From Salipiger thiooxidans (lineage in GTDB: Bacteria; Pseudomonadota; Alphaproteobacteria; Rhodobacterales; Rhodobacteraceae), in assembly GCF_900102075.1 (NCBI RefSeq), contig NZ_FNAV01000005.1, positions 62,001-126,000 of the forward strand: a stretch of 64,000 nucleotides of DNA, given 5' to 3'. A program made the translations under genes and the position numbers. The notes below the pieces were generated by a model. The model made no database searches. It worked only from the letters and a program-made list of their open reading frames with translations, and was not told the origin of the DNA. Of the stretch, positions 25,997 through 34,356 are shown in pieces; positions within the stretch are counted from its first letter, which is position 1; each line of letters starts with the position of its first letter.

Positions 25997-26176
25997 TCAG
26001 GCCTTGCCTTCGAAATCGCGGTGCACGAAGCGGGCGTCGCAATAGGGGCATTCCACGACACCGGTCTCCAGCGGGATCGAGAGCCAGACCCGCGGGTGGC
26101 CCAGCGCGCCTTCGCCGCCGTCGCAGGCGATGCGGTGGCTGTCGACGATCCTGGTCTCCGGGGCTTCCGTGGTCAT
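25997..26176 (-). CDS. Zinc-finger (zf-CHCC) small protein
   Basis: A 59-residue gene read on the minus strand: [20 protein letters not shown].. then ..ALGHPRVWL.., ..[12 protein letters not shown].. and a final ..EGKA. The ligands C-x8-H and C-x2-C match the zf-CHCC family, related to the zinc subunit NDUFS6 of mitochondrial complex I. It is short and easily missed by gene finders. Divergent from the ABC ATPase gene, with 75 bases between starts. Confidence 0.88.
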   Translation of the reverse strand: MTTEAPETRIVDSHRIACDGGEGALGHPRVWLSIPLETGVVECPYCDARFVHRDFEGKA

Positions 26177-26251
26177 GGCTGCGGTTTCCTTTTGGTGACA
26201 CCTGCACTACCTGCGTTATGAGCGAAGAAAAAGACAGGAGCAAGGCTCGGC

Positions 26252-27178
26252 ATGACTGGTGACGCGATCCGGATCGAGGGGCTGCGCAAGACCTATGCAG
26301 GCGGCAAGGAAGCCCTCAAGGGCATCGATCTGGCGATCCCCACGGGGTCGATCTTCGGCCTGCTCGGTCCCAACGGCGCTGGCAAGTCGACGCTGATCAA
26401 CATCCTCGCCGGCCTGGTGCTGAAGACCTCGGGTCACGTCACCATCTGGGGCTGGGACCAGGACCGCAACCCGCGCCAGTCGCGCGCGTCCATCGGGGTG
26501 ATGCCGCAGGAGCTGAACCTCGATCCGTTCTTCAGCCCGCGCGACGCGCTCGAGGTGCAGGCCGGACTCTACGGCGTGCCGAAGAACCGCCGCCGCAGCG
26601 ACGAGATCCTCGAGATGGTGGGGCTGACCGACAAGGCCGATGCCTATGCCCGCACCCTGTCGGGGGGCATGCGCCGCCGCCTGCTGCTGGGCAAGGCGCT
26701 GGTGCACCACCCGCACATCCTCGTGCTCGACGAACCCACCGCCGGCGTCGACATCGAATTGCGGCAGATGCTCTGGTCCAACGTCCGCAAGCTCAACCGC
26801 GAGCGCGGCATGACCATCATCCTGACCACACACTACCTCGAGGAAGCCGAGGAGATGTGCGACGAGATCGCCATCATCAACCAAGGCGCCGTGGTGGCAC
26901 GCGACAGCACCCGCAACCTGCTGGGCCAGCTCGATGCCAAGACCATGGTGATCGAGCCGGTCTCGGCACCGGAGACGCTCCCGCAGGGGCCCGGCATCAC
27001 CATCGAGCGCCGCGACGGCGGGCTCATCGCGCTCAGCTACCACGCCTCGCAGACCACGGCCGAGGATGTGCTGGAACTGGTGCGCGGCGCCGGAATCCGG
27101 ATCCGCGACGTTCGGACGGAACAGGCGGACCTCGAGGATGTCTTCCTCGAACTCACCCGAAGCCGTCCCGCCGCCTGA
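26252..27178 (+). CDS. ABC transporter ATP-binding protein
   Basis: A 308-residue ATPase of the ABC-2/drug-exporter kind (YadG-like). Walker A is GPNGAGKST (38-46), the signature is LSGGMRRRL (about 138-146), Walker B ILVLDEPTAGVD, and the switch His is in TTHYLEEAEEM. A C-terminal extension of about 85 residues is typical. No permease gene is adjacent; the next features are a repeat element and a convergent HIT gene, so the membrane partner lies elsewhere or the subunit is shared. Confidence 0.92.
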   Translation: MTGDAIRIEGLRKTYAGGKEALKGIDLAIPTGSIFGLLGPNGAGKSTLINILAGLVLKTSGHVTIWGWDQDRNPRQSRASIGVMPQELNLDPFFSPRDALEVQAGLYGVPKNRRRSDEILEMVGLTDKADAYARTLSGGMRRRLLLGKALVHHPHILVLDEPTAGVDIELRQMLWSNVRKLNRERGMTIILTTHYLEEAEEMCDEIAIINQGAVVARDSTRNLLGQLDAKTMVIEPVSAPETLPQGPGITIERRDGGLIALSYHASQTTAEDVLELVRGAGIRIRDVRTEQADLEDVFLELTRSRPAA

Positions 27179-27185
27179 GACCTCG

Positions 27186-27325
27186 CAAGGGGGCGCTGCC
27201 CCCTCTGGGCCTGCGGCCCATTCACCCCCGGAGTTTAGCGGGCAAGATGAAGCAGCAGGGCCGCGCCCGGTCTTCATCTTGCCGGATAAACTCCCGCCGG
27301 AGGCAGGCCGTCCCTGCATCACCGG
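27186..27325. repeat. Inverted REP-like pair (REPIN-like element)
   Basis: Two copies of a 23-base unit in opposite orientation (27230-27252 and 27272-27294, 21 of 23 positions matching), each containing CAAGATGAAG. On the left they are preceded by two GC-rich palindromes (27189-27203 GGGGGCGCTGCCCCC, 27207-27219 GGGCCTGCGGCCC). The whole resembles intergenic repeats I associate with Rhodobacteraceae. It sits between convergent genes and may also terminate transcription in both directions. Confidence 0.7.
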
Positions 27326-27443
27326 CGCGGATCCCGTTCAGTGCGTCACCAATCCAACGGGTTCCGAGCCGACGCCCCGGAGGGCGGCGGCGAGACGGGA
27401 TGTGCGGCCGGAAGGCCGCACCGTCAGGTCAAGGCGCAGAGGT

Positions 27444-27812
27444 TCAGGCCGGGGTCAGCATCCGGCCGAGGTTGCGGCCGCCGAGGATGTGCACGTGCAG
27501 GTGCGGCACCTCCTGGACGCCGTTGTGCCCGGCGTTCGAGATCATCCGGAAGCCCTCGGCCTCGACGCCCTTCATCTCGCAGACCTTGGCGATGGCGCGG
27601 GTGTAGTCAAGGATCTCCTCGTCCGAGGCGTTGGCGGCGAAATCGTCGTAGTTGACGTATTTCCCGCGCGGGATCACCAGCACGTGGATCGGCGCCTGCG
27701 GGCGGATGTCGTTGAAGGCGAGGCTGTGCTCGGTCTCGAACACGGTGTCGTTGGGGATCTCTCCCCGCAGGATCTTCGCGAAGATGTTCTCGTCATCGTA
27801 GCTGTAGGCCAT
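27444..27812 (-). CDS. HIT family (histidine triad) protein
   Basis: A 122-residue HINT-type nucleotide hydrolase. The histidine triad reads HLHVH (104-108) after EVP, and the N-terminal part has FAKILRGEIPND and FNDIRPQAPIHVLVIP, as in HINT1/YcfF. Such enzymes cleave nucleoside phosphoramidates and acyl-adenylates. Start ATG 27812. The open frame continuing upstream across the next gene is not real. Nine bases downstream of the glycosyltransferase gene, probably in one transcript. Confidence 0.93.
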   Translation of the reverse strand: MAYSYDDENIFAKILRGEIPNDTVFETEHSLAFNDIRPQAPIHVLVIPRGKYVNYDDFAANASDEEILDYTRAIAKVCEMKGVEAEGFRMISNAGHNGVQEVPHLHVHILGGRNLGRMLTPA

Positions 27813-27820
27813 GGTCTTCC

Positions 27821-29398
27821 TCAATCGGCGAACAAGTTGTCGGTTCTGGCCAGCTCCAGCGCCGTGTCCTCGGTCACCCCGAGGAAGGCGGCGATGGGCC
27901 GGGCGTTCTGGGCCGGGTTGTCGATCTCGCGCATCAGCAGGTGGTTCTCGAACTGCGCGTCCCGGATCCGGTCGCTTTCGTGCACCATGTCGTTGCGGAT
28001 CGCCGGCAGCAAGCAGTTCAGCGTCTCGCGCGGCGTGTGGTCGCCCGCCAGCCCCACCCGCATGGCATGGCCGGTGAGATATGCGTCCGAGTACCGGCAC
28101 TCGATCTCGAGCAGCCGCGACACCGAGCGGTCGCGGCAGAAATCCTCGAGCAGGTCGAGGTTCGACGGGTCGAGACAGACGACCAGCCGCTCGCTTTCGT
28201 AGTAGTCGAAGAGCATCCGCATCAGCGCCCGGCGGTGACGGTGGCGCTTGGCGACCGTGGACTGGATGCCGCCGAGATCGGGCAGGGCGCAGCTCTCGTC
28301 GTTGAAGAGGTACTCGATGCAGGGGATGTCGGTCACCTGCCGCATCCGCTGCACCAGCCGCCGCGCCACCTGCCACTTCCTGCACACCACGATCAGCAGT
28401 TCGCGATCGCGGCCGAGCGAGCTTTCCGTCTCCCAGAAGCGCGGCGCGAAGCGGCGGCCGATGCGGCCCTTCTCGGTCAGGAAGCGGTAGAGCGAGCGGC
28501 CCTCGTCGGAGATCCGGAACCGCGCCCCGTCCGAGGCGTAGAGCACCCCCAGCCGGCGCTTCAGCTCGCGCGCCTCGGGGCTGATCTTGCGGGCGAAGAG
28601 GAAGTCCTGGCTCAGCAGCAGGTCGTAGTGGTCGTTGTGGAACACCACCGGCATGCCGTAGTCGGTGAACATCAGGAAGGTGAGGGTGCGGCTTTCGATC
28701 TCCTGCGCGGGGACGAGGTGGCGGACGAGGGTCTGGAAGAAGGTCTCGTCCGGGATCCACGTGCCGCGGAAGAAGCGCATCACGTCCCGGCGCTGGCGGC
28801 AGAAGTCGAGGATCCACGCGACGGTGCGCCGGCGCAGGCACCACCATTGCGAGCCGATCATCACCTCGATGTCGCGCGGGATCTCGCGGGTGAGCCCCAG
28901 CCGCTTCTGCAGCTCGAACATGGCGTAGAAGCGTTTCTTCTGGGTGCGCTCGTTGAACCAGTGGCGGTAGACCAGCCGTTCTTCCTTCCAGCCGGTCTTG
29001 ATCCAGTCGGATTTGAAGTAGTCGAAGCTCTCGATGTAATCGACCTCGCGCCGGTCGAGCAGGCCATGGGCGTATCGCGCCGACTTGATCGCCATGCAGT
29101 CGCCCGAGAGCATGTAGAAATGCGTGGCGCGGGGGAAGGCGTCGGTGGCGGCCCCGAGCGCGTTCAGCGTCGCCTGAACGAGGCTCCACGCCCCCCAGCC
29201 GCATTTCACCCGGCGCTTCGGGAAGGTCACGTTGGGATTGTCGGCCAGCGCCGCGCGGATCCGGTCGTAGTCGGCTTTCGGCGCACGCGCGTCGAAATGG
29301 ATCGACATGTAGTCGCCCACGGCGGTCAGGCTCTGCGCCTGCTTGATGATGGCGTCAGGGTCCTTATGACACAGCAGGATGAAGGCAATCTTCGCCAT
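27821..29398 (-). CDS. Beta-1,6-N-acetylglucosaminyltransferase (GT14) with DUF5928-type C-terminus
   Basis: A 525-residue protein. The first 260 or so residues show the GT14/Branch fold of core-2 and xylosyl-type GlcNAc transferases: AFILLCHKDPDAI, SIHFDARAP, KCGWGAWSLVQATLNAL, FYMLSGDCMAIKS and the GTWIPDETFFQTL segment. The C-terminal half matches the DUF5928-type region known from Rhodobacteraceae (assigned from memory). It has no signal peptide or TM segment, so it likely acts in the cytosol on a glycan or glycolipid precursor. Divergent from the sulfotransferase, suggesting they modify the same glycan. Confidence 0.82.
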   Translation of the reverse strand: MAKIAFILLCHKDPDAIIKQAQSLTAVGDYMSIHFDARAPKADYDRIRAALADNPNVTFPKRRVKCGWGAWSLVQATLNALGAATDAFPRATHFYMLSGDCMAIKSARYAHGLLDRREVDYIESFDYFKSDWIKTGWKEERLVYRHWFNERTQKKRFYAMFELQKRLGLTREIPRDIEVMIGSQWWCLRRRTVAWILDFCRQRRDVMRFFRGTWIPDETFFQTLVRHLVPAQEIESRTLTFLMFTDYGMPVVFHNDHYDLLLSQDFLFARKISPEARELKRRLGVLYASDGARFRISDEGRSLYRFLTEKGRIGRRFAPRFWETESSLGRDRELLIVVCRKWQVARRLVQRMRQVTDIPCIEYLFNDESCALPDLGGIQSTVAKRHRHRRALMRMLFDYYESERLVVCLDPSNLDLLEDFCRDRSVSRLLEIECRYSDAYLTGHAMRVGLAGDHTPRETLNCLLPAIRNDMVHESDRIRDAQFENHLLMREIDNPAQNARPIAAFLGVTEDTALELARTDNLFAD

Positions 29399-29540
29399 TC
29401 AGGAAACGGTCTGCCCCGATTTTGCCTGTTTGATTATGTTGATAGAGGTGAACGGGCGTTGAAGAAACCGGGTTGTTCTGCTTTTTTCAGGGGTCAGCGC
29501 CCGGGGCAGAGCCAGCGGGCGGACCGGAGGCAGAGGGCGT

Positions 29541-30359
29541 ATGGGGTTTCCTGGGACCTGGATGACCGAGAGCGAAAGCATGGTGTATCGGGTCGTCCCG
29601 AAATGCGCCTGCTCGACCATCGGCCAGATCATGTACTACTCGGATCACGGGGTGTTCTTCGACGGCGATATCCACGACGCCGGAACCGGCCTGCACAAAT
29701 GGGCGCGCGAGGACAGCCAGGGGCCGATCCGGGCCAACGTGAAGACCCGCAGCGCCTATGCCTTCACCTGCGTGCGCAACCCCTACACGAGGATCCTGTC
29801 CAGCTTCTTCGACAAGATATGCGGCATTCAGCGCAACGGGCAGCGCTACCGGGGCAACCTCGTGCCGCTGCTGATCCAGAAATACGGCATCGAGGTGGGG
29901 GGCGACGATGGCAAGGGCGATTTCGACCAGATCCGCAGCTTCCGCAGCTTCCTGCTCTTCGTGCGCGACACCATCCGCTGGCGTCGCCCGATGGAGCCCG
30001 ACATCCACTGGTCGGCGATCTCGGGCCATGTCTCGACCTTCATCGTGAACGGCGGGCGCTACGACCGGATCTTCTGGACCGAGAGGTTCGAGGAAGGCAT
30101 GCAGGGTGTGCTCGACCGGGTCGAGACGCGGCACAGCGTCGACCTCGCGTCGATCCCGCGCTTCAACGAGTCCGAGGGCCACGGGCCGAAGCGCGCGCAT
30201 CCGGTCGAGGACTATTTCGACGACCTGTCGATGCATCTGGTCTACGAGATCTACAAGCGCGACTTCGAGCTCTTCCGCTACGATTTCGAGAACCCGGCGA
30301 ACAAGATGCCCACGGGCGAGATCGACCTCGACGAGGTGCACGCCAAGCTCGGCGACTGA
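29541..30359 (+). CDS. Carbohydrate sulfotransferase (Sulfotransfer_2 family)
   Basis: A 272-residue PAPS-dependent sulfotransferase. The 5'-phosphosulfate-binding loop is VPKCACSTI (about residues 19-27) and the 3'-phosphate-binding segment is CVRNPYTRILSSFF (about 77-90), the two hallmarks of the HNK-1/chondroitin-like sulfotransferase group. It likely transfers sulfate to a sugar hydroxyl of a surface glycan. Paired divergently with the GlcNAc-transferase, 142 bases between starts. An alternative start at the internal ATG of MVYRVVPK would leave the loop close to the N-terminus and cannot be ruled out. Confidence 0.85.
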   Translation: MGFPGTWMTESESMVYRVVPKCACSTIGQIMYYSDHGVFFDGDIHDAGTGLHKWAREDSQGPIRANVKTRSAYAFTCVRNPYTRILSSFFDKICGIQRNGQRYRGNLVPLLIQKYGIEVGGDDGKGDFDQIRSFRSFLLFVRDTIRWRRPMEPDIHWSAISGHVSTFIVNGGRYDRIFWTERFEEGMQGVLDRVETRHSVDLASIPRFNESEGHGPKRAHPVEDYFDDLSMHLVYEIYKRDFELFRYDFENPANKMPTGEIDLDEVHAKLGD

Positions 30360-30368
30360 TGCCCCGCG

Positions 30369-30980
30369 TCAGTCGCGGTGGGCGAGCCCGAGATAGCCGA
30401 GGATCGCCGGCAGCAGCCGGCGCTCGATCTGCGCGAGGTCGGTCTCGCCTGCGAACAGCGCCGCGTGCACCATGCCGCGGCTCATGGCGGTGAGATCGCG
30501 GGCCACGACCTCGGGCGCCGGCAGCGCGTGCTCGGCCAGCAGCCCGATCAGCCCCGCGTGGACCTTGTCGGTGATCGCCGCGACCTCGTCGTCGAGTGGC
30601 AAGTCCTCCTCGATGCGCTCGAGTTCCCGCGACAGTTCCGGCGCGCGGGCGTGGTGGCGGATTGAGGCAGAGAGGATGATCTGCGCCGCCTCGCGCAGGC
30701 TCCTGCCCCGTGCCGCGACCAGCGCCCCGGTCAGGTCGTCGAGAAGCTGCGCCTTGATCCGGCGCACCAGCTCGGCCGCGATCGCCTCCTTGCCGGGGAA
30801 ATACTGGTAGAGCGTGCCGACGCTCACCCCCGCGCGCTCGGCCACCGCGTTGGTGTTGAGTCCGGCCATCCCCTCGCGTTCAAGAATCTGAGCCGCGGCC
30901 GTCAGCACCGCCTCGTAGGACGCGCGCGAGCGGCTCTGGCGCGGTGTTTTCCTTGGGGAAAGCGGGGCGGCGTGGGACAT
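30369..30980 (-). CDS. TetR family transcriptional regulator
   Basis: A 203-residue repressor. The N-terminal helix-turn-helix is clear: AAAQILEREGMAGLNTNAVAERAGVSVGTLYQYFPGKEAI in pieces from residue 28 to 67. The C-terminal ligand domain is helical and unclassified. It is divergent from the SDR gene 78 bases away, the usual arrangement for a TetR protein controlling its neighbour. Convergent with the sulfotransferase gene. Start ATG 30980; the long upstream frame is spurious. Confidence 0.92.
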   Translation of the reverse strand: MSHAAPLSPRKTPRQSRSRASYEAVLTAAAQILEREGMAGLNTNAVAERAGVSVGTLYQYFPGKEAIAAELVRRIKAQLLDDLTGALVAARGRSLREAAQIILSASIRHHARAPELSRELERIEEDLPLDDEVAAITDKVHAGLIGLLAEHALPAPEVVARDLTAMSRGMVHAALFAGETDLAQIERRLLPAILGYLGLAHRD

Positions 30981-31003
30981 CGGCGGAATGCGAGTATGAA
31001 AGC

Positions 31004-31017
31004 TGAGCCTTTGCTCA
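31004..31017. promoter_or_regulatory. Candidate TetR operator
   Basis: Perfect palindrome TGAGC-CTTT-GCTCA in the 78-base gap between the divergent TetR and SDR genes. Position and symmetry fit an operator for the adjacent repressor controlling both genes. No experiment or homologue supports it. Confidence 0.5.
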
Positions 31018-31058
31018 CATTCTTGACCGAAAGAGCCTGCGGGACAAGGAGATTGACG

Positions 31059-31811
31059 ATGGATCGCTACTGGAACGGACGCAAGGTGCTGCTGACCGGC
31101 GCGACCCGCGGCATCGGGCGCGAGATGGCGCGGCAGCTGACCGCGATGGGGGCAGAGGTGCTGGCGGTGGCGCGCAACCCTGCCGCGCTCGACGAGCTGC
31201 TGCGGCGGGGCGATTGCGTGGACGTGCTCGAGGCCGACCTCGCCGACGCCGAGATCCCGCGCGGCGTGGTCAACTGGGTGCGCGATGCCCACCCTGATTG
31301 CTCGGTGGTGATCAACAACGCCGCAGTGATGCGCTACCCGGTGCTGACCGACGGGACGCAGCACGGCGAGGGCGTGGCCGAGGAGGTGCAGGTCAACCTC
31401 GTGGCGCCGACGCTGATCGCGGTGGGGCTGCTGCCGGTGCTGGGCGCGCAGGCGGGCGCCCGGGTCGTCAACGTGACCTCGGGGCTCGCGGTGGCGCCCC
31501 AGGCCGATGCGCCGGTCTATTGCGCCACCAAGGCCGCGATGCGCAGCTTCACCCGGTCGCTGCGCTACCAGGTTGAGGACGCGGGGCTTGGCGTCGGCCT
31601 GTCCGAGGCGCTGCTGCCGGTGGTGGACACCACGCTGTCGCGCGGTGCGCCGCAGCGCAAGATGTCGCCTGCGGATGCGGCGACCGCCATCCTCGAGGGC
31701 GTGGCGCGGGGCAGGCGCGAGATCTGGATCGGCAAGGCGCGGCTCCTGCGCCGCCTGATGTGGCTGTCGCCGGCACTTGGCCACGGCATCATGCGGCGCA
31801 TGCAGGCCTGA
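31059..31811 (+). CDS. SDR family oxidoreductase
   Basis: A 250-residue classical short-chain dehydrogenase. The cofactor motif is TGATRGIG (13-20), then NNAAV (86-90), and the catalytic Ser (VTSG, 141) with YCATK (Tyr154, Lys158). The C-terminal part resembles DltE-like members. Substrate unknown; a ligand sensed by the neighbouring TetR protein is a good guess. ATG 31059 follows an AAGGAG ribosome-binding site seven bases upstream, which decides the start against an in-frame GTG at 30972 that would run through the operator. Confidence 0.9.
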   Translation: MDRYWNGRKVLLTGATRGIGREMARQLTAMGAEVLAVARNPAALDELLRRGDCVDVLEADLADAEIPRGVVNWVRDAHPDCSVVINNAAVMRYPVLTDGTQHGEGVAEEVQVNLVAPTLIAVGLLPVLGAQAGARVVNVTSGLAVAPQADAPVYCATKAAMRSFTRSLRYQVEDAGLGVGLSEALLPVVDTTLSRGAPQRKMSPADAATAILEGVARGRREIWIGKARLLRRLMWLSPALGHGIMRRMQA

Positions 31812-31814
31812 CGG

Positions 31815-32423
31815 TCAGTCCGCGTCGGGCAGCGCGTCGGATTCGATCACCGGGAAGAACTGCCCCGAGGACCAGACGCCGAACCAGCTTTGCCCGTCCT
31901 GCTGGTGGTGCTCGCCGAGGTCCACCAGCCGGTAGAAGCTCTTGCGGTCGATCAGCGCCTCGAGGTTGCGGCGGATCAGCACGTAGGGCGCGGGCTCGCC
32001 GGTTTCGGGGTCGCGGGTGACCCGGATCGGGTGGTCGGCGCCAGCCGCCGCCTCGTCGCCCACGTGGGTGCGGAAGGTCAGCACCTGCGCTTCGCCATCG
32101 CCCGTTACCTCGAAATCGGTGGCGAGGAAGGGCGCGTCGTCGACCTGGATGCCGACCTTCTCGACCGGCGTCACGAGGAAGTATTCGTCGCCGTCGCGCC
32201 GCAGGATCGACGAAAACAGCTTCACCAGTTCGAACCGCCCGATCGGCGAGCCGAGGTAGAACCACGTGCCGTCGCGGGCGATCCGCATGTCGATATCGCC
32301 GCAGAACGGCGGGTTCCACTTCTCCACCGGCGGCAATCCACGCGATTTTATGGCGCGCGCTGAGGCAGCGAGGCCGTCTGCAGAGGGTGTAACGGAATTT
32401 TGTGTGTTCATTGGTTTTGTCAT
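31815..32423 (-). CDS. DUF1285 family protein
   Basis: A 202-residue protein of the DUF1285 family with the recognisable sequence PPVEKWNPPFCGDIDMRIAR, FYLGSPIGRFELVKLFSSIL and EYFLVTPVEKVGIQVDDAPF. Family structures show two beta-rich domains; no function is established. Start at MTKPMNTQNS (32423); a second ATG four codons later is also possible. Convergent to the SDR gene (four bases between stops) and divergent from the moxR operon, sharing a 56-base promoter space. Confidence 0.88.
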   Translation of the reverse strand: MTKPMNTQNSVTPSADGLAASARAIKSRGLPPVEKWNPPFCGDIDMRIARDGTWFYLGSPIGRFELVKLFSSILRRDGDEYFLVTPVEKVGIQVDDAPFLATDFEVTGDGEAQVLTFRTHVGDEAAAGADHPIRVTRDPETGEPAPYVLIRRNLEALIDRKSFYRLVDLGEHHQQDGQSWFGVWSSGQFFPVIESDALPDAD

Positions 32424-32479
32424 TCGCGAGCCCCGAGATAGACTTGAATCGTAAACAAGTGATTGCAAGGAGTCAGCCC

Positions 32480-33477
<998 letters not shown>

Positions 33478-33481
<4 letters not shown>

Positions 33482-34356
33482 GCGACCGCATCACCCTTCT
33501 TCGCCGCGATGCGCAGGAGGAGGCGTCCCGCTTCCCCGCGCTGCTGGCCCGCGCCGAGCATCTCGCGGGCACGGTGCTTCTGGGCGACCACGGACGCCGC
33601 CGCTCGGGCGTGGGCGACGACTTCTGGCAGTATCGCCCGCTGCGCGCCGGTGACAGCGTGCGCAGCATCGACTGGCGGCGCTCGGCCCGCGGTGACGACC
33701 AGTACGTGCGCGAGCGCGAGTGGCAGATCGCGCAGAGCGTGCTGCTCTGGGTCGATACCGGCGCCTCGATGCGGTTTTCCTCGGGCAAGGACCTGCCGTC
33801 CAAGGGCGACCGTGCCCGGCTCGTCGCGCTTGCCGCGGCGGTGCTGCTGATCCGGGGCGGCGAGCGGGTGGGCTTCACCGGCTGGTCGCTGCCGCCGCGG
33901 GGCGGCGACGTCCAGATCCTGCGGCTGGCCGAGGCGCTCGCCACCGACGGGGCCGAGGATTACTCCGAGCCAGAGGCGCGCGGCATGATCCCGCACGCGC
34001 GGGCGGTGTTCGTCTCGGATTTCCTCGGCAATCTCGACCCGGTCGAGGCGGCACTGACCAAGGCCGCCGACCGTGGCGTGCGCGGCGTGCTGGTGCAGGT
34101 CCTGGACCCGACGGAAGAGACTTTCCCCTTCAAGGGGCGTACCATCTTCGAAAGCGTCGGCGGCAGCGTCAGCCACGAGACTCTCAAGGCGGGCGACCTG
34201 CGCACCCGCTACCTTGAGCGGCTGGCAGAGCGCAAGGCGCGGCTGGCCCATTTGTCCCGGTTAACGGGTTGGCAATATCTGTGTCACCACACCAGTGACA
34301 GCGCGCAGAACGCGCTGCTCTGGCTCTACCGCGCGATGGATGGAGGCCACGGATGA
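33478..34356 (+). CDS. DUF58 domain protein
   Basis: A 292-residue protein with the DUF58 signature YRPLRAGDSVRSIDWRRSAR (about residues 51-70) and a degenerate VWA-like region (LLWVDTGASMRF). It is the constant partner of MoxR ATPases. The best start is TTG 33478, overlapping the moxR stop (TTGA) and matching the coupling seen between the next genes. The next gene starts four bases before its end (ATGA). Confidence 0.92.
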
